The notes under the pieces were generated by a model. It had not been told where the DNA came from. It was given only the letters and a program-made list of their open reading frames with translations, and did not search any database. The translations under genes were made by a program, and so were the position numbers. From the NCBI GenBank assembly GCA_020137815.1, contig CM035352.1, positions 6,548,025 through 6,612,024 of the forward strand: 64,000 nt of DNA, in the 5' to 3' direction. Numbering within the stretch: position 1 is the first letter of the stretch; each line of letters begins with the position of its first letter. This DNA comes from Hormiphora californensis. Taxonomy: Eukaryota > Ctenophora > Tentaculata > Cydippida > Pleurobrachiidae. This document shows, piece by piece, positions 40,601-51,814 of this stretch.

Positions 40601-43600
40601 TGGCTTAGAGGAAAGTATATTGGACATACTTGAGGGAGTTTCTCTCTCCAACAACCACTCCTCTATCCAAATCTTATCGGTTTTGGACGAACTTTCTATG
40701 AATTCAGCAGCTGATACCGTCCATGATCGAGTTCTCCATCTTGTCGTGTCAGCATACGATGTGTGCAGTTCCAACTCGCCAGTTCACTATGTTGGCTGTA
40801 AAACTCTAATGACAGACACAATGTGGAATATGTGGAATCAAAGTATCATCACTTGTGTCAGGAATTGTGAAGGTGGACTTGTATTTCCCTTCACTGATGT
40901 TGAGTTCGTGACTTCGGTTCGGCCCAGTTTTGTTGACGACTTTGAGTGGAGGGTGGAATGTGATGGCCTCGGAAACGTAACAAGCAATCTCACGAGCTAC
41001 CCTAATAAGGTCAATCTGAGATTTGACCCGATTACATTGGAGAACACCACATGTGACGTTCACCTAGTCTTCAACGTTAGTGGACATTTATTTTTGGACA
41101 GTTTCGAACTGAATATAATATCAACTCCAATCTACACGATGCCTTGTTCCTCAACCCCCTCCGCAGCCTCTGCGTGGACTGAACAGTTTCAAATTTCCTG
41201 CAACATCCAAGTGAACGGGGATGATTGTATTGGATGTACTGGTGATACTTGTAATTTGTGTCCGACTAGTATAGAGTACAAGGCATGCTTAAACAGTGAC
41301 TGTTCAATCTCAGTTCCACTAAACGCGACTGCTGGCACGAATTCACCCCTCACTGTCGACCTTCCCTCCGGGTCCCTGGAGAACGATTTCAACATCACGA
41401 TAGAAGTTTCGGCTGAAGTATCAGGGGTGATTGTCTCTTCAACTTCATTTCAAGTTACGGCTTATCCACATTCGGGGGAGCAACCCCCTCTGCAGTCAGT
41501 GGAGGATCTCATTGAAGGTGGTGATACTTTCGAGGGACTTCAGAGACTTCACACATTAGTCACCTCCCTGAGTTTCATGAACAGCACTACCATTGAGGAC
41601 GTTTTGGCGATCATAGAAAATATTCCTCTCTCTGAAAGCCGCTCCTCCGTCGAAATATTAGCCATTTTGCATTCACTAACTTCCCAAACTGCAGTTGTTA
41701 AAGTGTCCAGTCGTGTAAGCGACTTAGCTACAGAAGCTTATGCGGCAAGTGGTGAAAACTCCCAACACTACGCAGAGGAGTGTTCTCTCCTAACTTGGGC
41801 TGTCATGGAAAATCTTTTGAAGGTAGGGATTCCGGAAGGTTCCGCCTCTGGAGTCGAAGAAGCTGCTCCAATCTCAGCTGACCAGGAGTACTACAACATG
41901 TATGTTGACTTTGATTTCGCAGCAGAGATGGAGGAAGCAGAGAATGAGATGGCAAGTGAAAATTTGTGTGAGGCAATTCGACAGTTGGAAATCTCAGCGG
42001 TGGAAGCGCAAAAACCAAACGCTGCAGTGGGACAGGTTTCAAATATGAGCTCCTCGGTCATTTCGTTTAGTCTGACTTTAAAGCACAAAGATGAGGTTGG
42101 GGATGAGCCTATGACGAAGCTAGGGGACGGATCAGTCAGCATTCCTAGGATAACATTTGACAGTGTCGGAATATTTGACGAACCAGTGATGTATTCTTAT
42201 TTTCGGCTGGACGACAACCCATGTCAAGGAATGGAAAATGCGAACAGAATCACATCTTCCATAGTCGGTGTCAATGTCACTTATGTTGAATCCGATACTA
42301 CTATTGAAGGTGGAGCGAAAAAGAGAAGTTTGGATCTTGCAGAGAGTTCAGTAGTACGGGCTGAGAATGACAAAATGGATGGAGCGGTCGAAGTCCTCAT
42401 CAACCCTAGTTTTCCAATTTCATTGAACTCATTCACACTCGACCCAAATAAAACCAACCAATATTTCAAGGTAAAGATCGCCTCTGGATCCGATATGGTC
42501 ATGGTTATTCAAATTCAGGCAGAAGGTGATGTGGAGTTGCGGATGAAATACAAATCTTTCCCATCATCTGAGGACCTACTCGGAGTATTTCCTGATAGTG
42601 ACCTAAGAGATAAAAAGACTGACAAATTGGAAGAACTCGAGTTTTCATACTGGGATTTCGGTTCCACTGACAGTGTGCTAGTTCCCTCCCAAGGAGAGGG
42701 TACCTACTACTTTAAAGTCCTCTCAAATGACACAAACACATTCTCTCTGACAGTCCTCACAACAGCCTGCTTAGAGTGGACTGCCAGTGGGTGGTCTCTT
42801 GAAACAGGGAATGTTGGTATTTTAACCAACTCTACAGCCACGCATTGCTACTACCCCTGGGCCCGGCTACTTCGCTGCAGATATCCGGTGGTGGACAGTG
42901 GAGGAGTACATCGAGCCGATAATTCCCGTCTACATCGTCAACAAGAATGATGCGTATCTGTGGTCTCCGGTCGTTTTGATTCTAGTGATGTTTGTCTCCA
43001 TTTATCTGTTGGTGCGGCGGCTGGATAAGCGTGATCAGGTTAGTCGGTCAACCCTGTACCGTCTCACTGAGAATGAGACCGATTACTCCTATACCGTAGA
43101 TGTGTGCACGGGCCTGCGGGTCGGGGGGTCTACAACCGCTGCGATACGAATTGAGCTTGTGGGCAGTAAAGGTAAAGTAACACTGGATATCAATCAAGGT
43201 GGCATTGAGCTGTTTGGAATTAACCAGACTTCAACATTCCTGTACCACTCTGACAAAGATATTGGAGAATTGGAATATATTAAGGTGTCAACTGATTGCT
43301 CTGGTAGCAGCCCCAATTGGTATCTAAAGGAGGTTCGGGTAAGAGATCACCGATATCACCGGTTTCCATTTAACGGATGGCTGGGTGTCCAAGCAGAGAT
43401 GTTTTCCTGTTCAATATACCCCTCTACAGAGCATTCTCGCCGCGGACTATTACAGTTTGTGACCAGTGCGATAACTGAATACCACTGTGTTCTCTCCGGG
43501 GTGCTGAAAACTAGGACCCTCCCTTCAAGAACATTCCTTCTCACCATGGCAACAACAAGGATTCTCTCCGTTTTATGTTTTAGTTTGGTTTCCCAAGATT

Positions 43601-45879
43601 GGCTCATCTTGTCTCTTCTAGCAATCTCCCCGCTTCCCGTCTTACTTCTTCTCGAGTGGATGGTCCAGCAGCTTGTTTATAACAGAAGTCACAATGACCA
43701 CATTGAAGCCTATTCACCTAAAGAGCAGCCAATGTGGCCCAGAAAGTTCCATAATTCCTGCCTTGAAGTTATGCTTACCAATTTGCCTGGTGTTTTCATG
43801 GTAATACTTCTTGCGGTATACCCAGGGCTAGCATACACCAGCCGCGATGTAGATGGTCAGGCTGTGCTGATTCGTTTTGTCGTCATTCTCGCAGGACTAC
43901 TGTTTGTTGAGCAGCCCATAGTCAGCTGGATACGGTGCTACCTGATCCGGTCAACTGACTTTCTCGATCACACACAAAACTTCGAGAAGAAAGTGGAAGA
44001 TCACCACCTCACCAACTCTGCTTCCCAACCAACATGTCTGTTGGATGAAATGCTCCAAAGTATTGAGAAATGGAGTGGAATGGTCCGGAAAGAACGGAAA
44101 AATCAACAAGTATTCATCAGGCTGATAATGTATGTCCTATTCATTGGAATTGTAGTGGCGTTCGCGAAACAAGACAGGAACGTCAATTGTTATTATCTCA
44201 ACACCTCCTTGAAGTCCCTGTTTACTAAGTCTGCCAAGTTCGAATCAATTGAAACTGTTGAAGAATACTGGAAATATCTTCAGGACAACTTTACAGAAAC
44301 GCTCTCCGATGACGCATTTTACGAGAACACCGGTACTATTGCTCCTTCAGAAAACTATCTATCGGATGGTACAAACATCATTATCTCCATAGCACGGTTG
44401 AGGCAGATACGGATCGAGCATCAGAATTGTACCACCACAAACGTAACAGACCCCTTCGTTAGCTGCTGGCCACCCTACAGAGACGGTTTAGAAAACAAAG
44501 CAAATTACAGTACTAGTTGGGAAGATCATTCTCCACTACCTGCAAATGCCCGGTTTCCCACAATCCGATATAGGTCCTATTGGGCTTGGGAGGACGGGGA
44601 GCATTCCTTCCGAACCCACGGCACCCTAACTAGCTATCCTGTCAGTGGCTACACAGTCCCTCTAGCCAATACACCCCGGAACGCCAAGGCCCAGATGGAA
44701 TACCTTCAGAATGATGGGTGGATAGACAGGAACACTCGGGCAGTGTTGGTTGAACTGACCGTGTACAACCCATCAACTGGGCTCATGTGTTCCGTTAAAT
44801 TATTGGCAGAGTTTCTACCGACGGGGAACATTGTCACTTCATCCTATTTCCACTCCGTCAACTTCTTCCTTTACTCCCAACCAATGTCGATTGGAAAAAC
44901 CAAAGTGGAGATCTCATACCTGGTCTTCCTGACGATCCTCACTGTCTACAATATGTACCAGTTTATCAGTGGGAAAACTAAGGGCACTAAAGTTTGGAGG
45001 GGGTTTTGGAGTCTTCTAGATCTGGGTATCATGTTGATCGGATGGACGGCTGTGGTGCTATACCTCATCAGGCAGGAAGTTCTCCAGGCAGCGATTGCAG
45101 AGTTTAATGACACGCCCTATTATTATACAGATTTCCAATCCGCAGCAGAGTTTGATGTCCTTTTTGCAGATTGTCTGGGTGGATTGATGTTCCTTTTCAC
45201 TATTAAGATAATCGACCTGTTTCTGGTAAATATGAGAATTCGTGTCCTGACCATTATAACCCGCCGATCTCTTGTCTCTCTGGCAAGTCTTGGCGTTCCC
45301 TTCTTCATTCTCTTCGCTACGTTTACCCAAATATTCCGGCTGCTATTTGGCTCCAATCTCCGTACCTTCTCCCTCTGGGGCCTCTCCCTGGGCAGCACAT
45401 TTGGATTTGTGTTGGGCGAGGTGAACTGGGCGGAGATGAGGGACACTCACCCCATCCTGGCACCTATCTTTGGGTTCCTCCTTGGTATCGGTAGCGTGGT
45501 ATACTTTGTAAATCTGTTTGCTGTTATTGTGTGTCACGAGATGGCCGAGGTGAGCAGTGGTCCCCCCGCCACGGATAAGGAGAGTTTCCCCATATTCACT
45601 TACTTGGGGAAACTCCTCGGGGATTTCCTAACTTTTGTGTGTCCCGGGGCCGGTGAAATAGCACGTTGGTGGGGTGTCCACTGGAAGAAGCACCAGAAGG
45701 AAAAGTATGCAGTTGGGGAGGGTCATACAACGAGGAATCCATACTTGGTTGAGAGTGAGAGAAGAGTAAAGGAACAAGAGGAAAATATTGAAAAGTTGAA
45801 TAAAATGATTGATATTGTGGATGTGAGGGTAACTAAACTTGTTAATCTGATTTTGGAACGCCGTCAAATTAAGCAATGA
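37700..45879 (+). CDS. Polycystin-1-like receptor-channel (copy B, full-length, one frameshift)
   Basis: Exons 37700-37754 (signal peptide), 38434-38577, 39306-39464, 39578-39733, 39871-40035 (Sushi) and the large exon 40156-45879, all phase 1 junctions. The large exon encodes two tandem REJ-like units of about 250 aa (SGDICAYCPDEF and TGDTCNLCPTSI mark equivalent points), then a degenerate GPS region. It continues with a first membrane segment (LWSPVVLILVMFVSIYLLV), a PLAT/LH2 domain (YSYTVDVCTGLRVGGSTTAA), further membrane segments, the polycystin extracellular domain (FVSCWPPYRDG) and a pore-type C-terminus (LGVPFFILFATFTQIFRLLF). A short coiled coil ends it. One extra base at about 42850-42866 shifts the frame between GPS and the first membrane segment. 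That is either a real lesion or an assembly error in a C/G-run stretch. About 2130 codons; plasma-membrane or ciliary receptor-channel by family. Confidence 0.85.
38633..39224. mobile_element. Inverted-repeat element with GACTCTTTATCTA repeats
   Basis: 592 bp inserted in the first large intron of copy B and absent from copy A. Perfect 9-bp target duplication TTTTTGTCG (38624-38632, 39225-39233). Ends GCGGACTCTAGTGCTA / TAGCACTAGAGTCCGC. The interior repeats GGACTCTTTATCTAAAAAG and GTCTACACAGGG in both orientations and holds a telomere-like GGGTTAGGGTTAG tract at 38936-38990. No ORF. Confidence 0.8.
38936..38990. repeat. Telomere-like degenerate TTAGGG tract
   Basis: GGTTAGGGTTAGGGTTAG followed by variant units, inside the inverted-repeat element at 38633-39224. 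Confidence 0.75.
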
Positions 45880-47369
45880 TTTCAACACTGTGAACACATG
45901 AGTCATGACAAGCTCTCTATTTTGTATCTTTTTAATTAATTTATTCTACCTAAATTATAATATATTTTTTCAAGCTCAGCTGTTGTCTTTTACTCCGTGT
46001 TTCTTGTTTTCAAGATCCAGTTCCATAATTATAGCCGTCTACAGTTCTAACCCACTCTTGTATTTAGAATGGTTGATGGTAGATTCTACGTGTGGAAAAT
46101 GTGGAAACTGTCAACAGATGTGGTTTCCCTTAGCTGAGCTTTCTCTCTTGATCTTGCGGCCTGCCCTTTCTCTGGCCCGGGGTTTATTCACGATTCTTTT
46201 TCTCTTGGTCTCTTGGTTTTTATCTCTCCTGTTCAGCGGTCATCGTCTATTACAAATATTGTAAATGAGGGTTGAAACATAACAAGGTCTTTCCCTTTCC
46301 TCTACCCACTCCAGTCCGTCAGTTTGTCAAAAACCCTACTCATTATTGTGCTGGCAGGCGCTGTCTAGAGCACACACACTCATGATTGGGTGAGCCAGAC
46401 AGTGTCGGTGCAAGTCACCGGGCTCATGCAAGGGAACACACTTCCCGGGTTACTAGCGGTCCGGAAACACCAGATACCTTTAATGAGGGTATATAATAGT
46501 CCAAGTATGAAGTTTCATAAGCTAATCTTGCAAACTTTTTCCTGGGTGAATCCCAACGCTTGTAAAGATCCAAAATGAACACCGTGTATGTGCATAAGCG
46601 TAAGGCGCGGGGCGTCTTTTCTGGTAAAAGAACCGCGCGCAAGCTTCTCTGAGACTGCAAGTGTGACAGAAAGGTTTGCAAAATGCGCGTTTTCGCCACT
46701 ACGAAGCGCAATTTGCGCCAATTTTCATTTTATTGAGCTCATTTGAAAGATTTCAATGTCTTCTTTACAATGAACCCAAGATTTTGCAAATTGGTCAAAA
46801 AATGGCTGAGTTATAGCCAAAACTTCTCAGGAAACGGCAGGCATGTAGGGGAAGTTTTGAAAGTGGTAGGGGATTTTTTTGGTCACGTGATATGGCATAC
46901 ACTGACTTTTCCATTGAAAATTTTTCGGTTTTTAGGCCAAAAAGTCATAGTTTTTGTCTAATCATGAAAAGTACTGGGGCCAGTTTCTGAAAAGTACTGG
47001 GGCCATGGCGTACCCTGCCCCCTTCCCCTACATGCGTGGGAAACGGGTCAACCTTTTGTATTTAGAAATGCATATAATAACTTCATGTGGTTTATAAGTT
47101 GAACTAAAATTAATTACATGTCAACCCGTTTCAAATAACAAAAAGGGTAATTTTGAACACACTCTTTCAGTTTCACAATTATTAATTGAATTAAAGTATT
47201 GGCATAAAATCAGTCCACGATTCAAAACCAGATCCTAAACTAAAACAATGGTAATTATTTGCACATCCTGGAAACCAGTTCCTAAATCTTCATTATCTAC
47301 AGTAGAAATGTAGTTATATTTATAACGGAGAAGGATAGAAAACTAGAAAACCCTGTCGTTAGGGAACTG
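45880..47369. other. Intergenic region between convergent polycystin copy B and VTA1
   Basis: About 1.5 kb. The first part is probably the 3' UTR of polycystin copy B. A 119-codon plus-strand frame (45905-46264) is hydrophobic but lacks features of a gene. 46590-46710 is CGCG-rich. No repeat or RNA gene was recognised. Confidence 0.45.
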
Positions 47370-49597
47370 TCAAATCACCCATCCTGACCAGTCCGGACTA
47401 GTGTTGATGGCCTTCGTTAGGTTCTCCAGACATGTCTTGAAATCTTGGAAGTTTAACGCACTGCTAGCGTGCCTGAAGAAAGGCAGTGGTGAGGGTCATA
47501 CGGAAATTTGTTTAGGCCCGTTTAATTTTATTATCCTGGTCTTGCAGTGGGCCTATTCTCAAACGCGTTTGAGAATAGGCCAACTGCAAGACCAGGATAA
47601 TAAAATGACTTAGCTTCTCGGCACTAAAGTGTGACGGGATATGATTACCTGCAGAGTTTTTGCACCGCTTCAATTTGTTGGTAGTTGAGGCTGCAGAACT
47701 GGGTTGAGTCAATAACCAGCTGAAAAGAATATTGTCAGATCAGATCTCACACACTCAACACTCAGAGAAGTACTGGTCAGGTGGAGATGGCCTGATTCAA
47801 ACACACACACACACACACATACCATGCATGGGACAAGGTGACTCACCAATTGTCCCGGAGCACTAGGAGGTCCTGCGGTCGGGGCTGGCTGGTAGCTTGG
47901 CTGGGAGGGAGGTTGGTAGGTTGGCTGGGAGGGAGGTTGGTAGGCGGGTTGGGAGGGAGGTTGGTAGGTTGGCTGGGAGGGAGGCTGGTAGGCGGGTTGG
48001 GAGGGAGGTTGGTAGGCGGGTTGGGAGGGAGGCTGATATGGCACAGCGGGTTCGTCTCTTGGTAGCGTGTTGAAGGACGATGCTGATGGTTGTCGATCGA
48101 GGGTACCAGCTGGTCCAGGAATTTCTTCCCCACCCTGTGTGTGATAGATATTACTGGAAATATATTATACACATGGTCATCCTGTCACAAGTTTGCCAGG
48201 TGCCCTCAATCCTCATTCACCCCCCCCCCCCCAACACACACCCACACACAAACCTCTTTTTGGAGTGGTCCAGGAATAGGCTGCTCTCCAGTCCTCTTGC
48301 ACCTCTCCAGGTAGGTTGCCTTCCATTTAGCGTACTTCTTCTGGTGCTCTACCTCCTCGCTTAGCTCGCCAAACTGCGTGAGCACCTCAAACAATAGAGA
48401 GGACGTGTAGAAGGACTTTATCACTTTACTGAAATAATGTTACGGGTTCTATATTATTTGTACATTGCTAATTGCTAATCTACAAATTTAAACGCAAAGA
48501 AAAACAATAAATTGTTTCACTGCACAAAATTTTGGAAATCGTCAGTTTCCATCTCTACAGAAGACAATTCCAAAAGGATTTAATTTAGCTAAGACTCACT
48601 CATCAAAGTTTGAAGCCCTGTCTTCCCTATCTGCAAACAGGAACAACTGCAGGCCCTTCGTCTCAATGTATGCTGAGGCAATGGTATCATTTGTAACAGC
48701 ATCGTTCCCCTGCTCCAGCAACTCCTTCTTTCTCTAAAAAATAGGGGGAAATGAACTTTAGTGGTTCCTTCTTTCTCTAAAATAGGGGAAATGAACTTTA
48801 GTGGTTCCTTCTTTCTCTAAAAATAGGGAAAATGAACTTTAGTGGTTCCTTCTTTCTCTAAAAATAGGGGAAATGAACTTTAGTGGTTCCTTCTTTCTCT
48901 AAATCAGGGGAAATGAACTTTAGGGGTTCCTTCTTTCTCTAAAAACAGGGGAAATGAACTTTAGTGGTTCCTTCTTTCTCTAAATCAGGGGAAATGAACC
49001 TTAGGGGTTCCTTCTTTCTCTAAATCAGGGGGAATGAACTTTAGTAGTTCCTTCTTTCTCTAAAACAGATGGAATAAATTTTAGGGGTTCCATCTTTCTC
49101 TAAATCAGGGGGAATAAACTTTAGGGGTTCCATCTTTCTCTAAAGCAGGGGGAATGAACTTTAGGGGTTCCATCTTTCTCTAAAAACAGAGGGAATCATG
49201 AACTTTAGGGAAAGCATGGGGAACTAATAGTAGAAGGTACCCCGTACCCAACAAATCCCCGTACCTACTGGGGGGGGGGGACCTACTTCTGAATGAATTT
49301 ACATTTTCAAGAGAATCCATTAGTTTGAAGAGGAAGCTCTTTCCCTCGGGCGATTTACTGTCCAACTTTATACCCCGCTGAACAACGTACATCTGACCTG
49401 GGAAGAAGGGGAGATGCAGGGTTGTGTATGAGGGGGTTACAAAACAACAATTAGTTCCCAATTATTAAATTAATCAGATATTAATAAATTTACGGTAACT
49501 TACAATAATACGCCACAGTGGGATCTCTAGCTTCAAACTGTTTCGCCAGCCTCATGTAGGGAGTCAGCGGCTTCAGGGATTCAGGGATTCCTGCCAT
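47370..49597 (-). CDS. VTA1: VTA1/LIP5, ESCRT-III/VPS4 regulator
   Basis: Seven exons: 49597-49504, 49397-49303, 48733-48600, 48428-48254, 48134-47847, 47719-47649 and 47472-47370, all in phase. The protein (about 319 aa) begins [20 protein letters not shown] and has the paired MIT-type helical region: [68 protein letters not shown] Pro-rich linker contains about seven YQPPSQPA/T octads (24-bp minisatellite, 47885-48035). It ends with the VPS4-binding C-terminal helices ([26 protein letters not shown]). VTA1 stimulates VPS4 ATPase in multivesicular body sorting. A strong acceptor-like CTCTCTCTGTAAG lies 6 nt before the start codon. Confidence 0.93.
47526..47605. repeat. 80-bp palindrome in the last VTA1 intron
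   Basis: Arms TTATTATCCTGGTCTTGCAG continuing to CTATTCTCAAACG, and the complement. The two 40-nt arms meet at ACGCGT with no loop. MITE-like hairpin. Confidence 0.85.
48735..49200. repeat. Minisatellite carrying a repeated 3' splice site
   Basis: About 11 units of 41-43 bp (GGTTCCTTCTTTCTCTAAAA continuing ATAGGGGAAATGAACTTTAGT) immediately upstream (in transcription) of VTA1 exon 3. On the minus strand every unit reads CCCCTATTTTTAGAGAAAGA and so repeats the acceptor and first bases of exon 3. The last unit blends into the real exon. Confidence 0.9.
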
Positions 49598-49913
49598 GGA
49601 TTGCTTACAGAGAGAGAGGAGAACAGGTTAGATTTAGTCGAATCAAATACTAAGTTCGTTAGATAGGTATTAATGTCTCATTTAAAATAAAGTTAATAGT
49701 CTGTAGCATGCACCCTTGATTCTTCCAGACCCTTTCTAGCTCTAAACACTAGCATTGGAAGGGGTCTGGAGCAGAAAACATAATTACCAGATAACTTCAA
49801 CTTCACTCAATATACTCATTTAAAAACTGAAAAAAAAAACACTTTAAGTTTAACATTCATCCAGTTCCACGGGACTTTTCCTCAGTTAAATACACACACA
49901 CACACATGTGTGT
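49598..49913. other. Short intergenic spacer between OST4 and VTA1
   Basis: 317 bp between the OST4 stop and the VTA1 start. It contains a TTTTTTTTTTCAG-type pyrimidine tract (minus strand) and a CA/TG dinucleotide palindrome near 49892-49912. No clear AATAAA was seen. Confidence 0.5.
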
Positions 49914-50030
49914 TTAGTCAGCGGGTCGTTTCAGAGAGTTAACTAGGACGTAGTGGTATACGATAACCAGGATGAAGATAACACTTCCCATTAGGTTACA
50001 GAATATTGCCAGCTGGTGGTCGGTTATCAT
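49914..50030 (-). CDS. OST4: OST4, small subunit of oligosaccharyltransferase
   Basis: 38 aa from ATG at 50030 to TAA at 49914. It starts [19 protein letters not shown] and ends [17 protein letters not shown]4 is a tiny single-pass ER membrane protein that begins MITDxQLAIF and ends YHYxxxNxxK in animals and fungi; length, start and the single membrane helix all match. It stabilises the STT3-containing oligosaccharyltransferase that transfers glycans to nascent proteins. It is too short for a 60-codon ORF cut-off. It sits in the same orientation between HEATR6 (276 bp upstream) and VTA1 (317 bp downstream). An acceptor-like CCAGTCCCTGCAG lies 16 nt before the start. Confidence 0.93.
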   Translation of the reverse strand: MITDHQLAIFCNLMGSVIFILVIVYHYVLVNSLKRPAD

Positions 50031-50306
50031 TGTGCTAGTGTGTCTGCAGGGACTGGGGTCAGAATGTTAATTTTGGAGTCGGGGTAACGGGGTTAGAATG
50101 TCAGTAGTAAGTGCTATTGGGATGGGGGGGGGGTTAGAAAACACAGGATTCCGACAAAAACTTTAGAAAAAAGGTGTTACAAACATCTTATGATTATTTA
50201 CACAAATAAAACTTCTCTCTTTCTAAATGTTTTGTTATCAAAACACTGCTATAATAGCCTGGAAATGCCGTCTGTCATAGGGTGGAATTCAGCCACTATA
50301 AAGCAG

Positions 50307-51766
50307 CTAGCTATTTGCTGTTATGAGGCCCGTTTTGAAGGCTGCATCATCATCAGGTAGTTGCCGTGGTGACAACATCTCCATAGCAACGACAAACTCA
50401 GGTTGTAACTCCTTGACAACCGCTCTAGCGTGTGTAACCAGGGCGACCTCTTTCTCTGTCAGTTTATCACTAGTGCTACTGTCACTACACTGTGCTATGG
50501 AGGCGGCTGAGAGACGAGCTAGTGATGACGTCATCATGGTCCTATCTCCCTCACCATGGAAACACATCATGTGACAGAGGAGGAGGATCAGCTGAATACG
50601 CAGTTTCTCTGTATACCCTGCCATGGATCCCGGAGCACTTGGTTCGTCACCCAGCAAGATGACAACAGTAGTCCACACCTTGGTGAAGTGAGCCCCATAA
50701 CACGCCCTGGAAGAGGGCTGGCCAAGAGCCAAGGTAGCGTTAATCCGAACTTTAAAGTTTTTGCAGTGAACAATGACTGAAGTGAGGGTTTCAAATAGGA
50801 GGGGTGCCCAGTCCGCGTCGAGGGGGCTTATAACTGGGTTTTGAAGGGAGTTCATTAGAGCATGACACGCATTCCACCGGGTTTTCATCATACCTGAAGC
50901 AGAGGGAGACACATTAACGACACTACATTTGCTTTGAGTTATAACAATGTGGTTGTTATTGGGTGTTGTTATTGAGAAAAAGGGCTAAATAATGACCCCC
51001 GTGTGACTCATGTTGTCGGATCATTGTTATTGACCCGGGGGAAGGAGGGGGTATGAGGGTGGGACCGAGAGGGGGGTATGTTTACCGGGAGGGTGTGGGA
51101 CCGAGAGGGGGATATGTTTACCGGGAGGGTGTGGCATGGTGATGGGAGGGTGTGGCATGGTGATGGGAGGGTGTGGTGATGGGAGGGTGTGGTGATGGGA
51201 GGGTGTGGTGATGGGAGGGTGTGGTGATGGGAGGGTGTGGTGATGGGTTATACCTGAAGTTGAGGCACGAAGGAGGCATTCAATACTCCTTGTAACATAG
51301 TCCTTAAAATGAACCTTATCGTATGTGCTTTGTTTCATGAATCTCAATAGGTTTCCCAGTGCTCTCACGATGTTACTCTTCACTTTGTCATTGCTGTCAG
51401 CTGACTTCAGAGACACGTCCAGTAATCTAGAGGAGGGTGGTAGTAGAATAACTTAATTCGGCCGGGAAAGGAAAATATTACATAATCTTCCCTCTGTTTA
51501 CTAACCTCCCTAGCAGAAGATCACTAAAGTCGCTAACGAAACTGGGATTATTGCCCTTGTTGACGACCAGGGTGTCTGACAAGTTTCCCAGGCTCCAGGA
51601 CACCCTTAGTATGAGAGTCCTGTCTGAAGAGTCTGTACTCTCCAGGGCACTGATGATTGCATTAGCAGTGTCCGCCACAAAGAGTAGGTCATCCCGGATA
51701 CACGGGTACATGACCAGCACTCCCAAACACCTACAGGGAGAGAGAGAGAGAGAGAAGAGAGAGAAG

Positions 51767-51814
<48 letters not shown>

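Noticed and set aside
45905-46264. 119-codon hydrophobic plus-strand frame downstream of polycystin copy B
   Set aside because: Probably 3' UTR; no homologous domain, and frame quality is what A/T- and T-rich DNA gives by chance.
48735-49200. Regularly spaced direct repeat that might suggest a CRISPR-like array
   Set aside because: The units are contiguous with no unique spacers, in an intron of a eukaryotic gene; a minisatellite.
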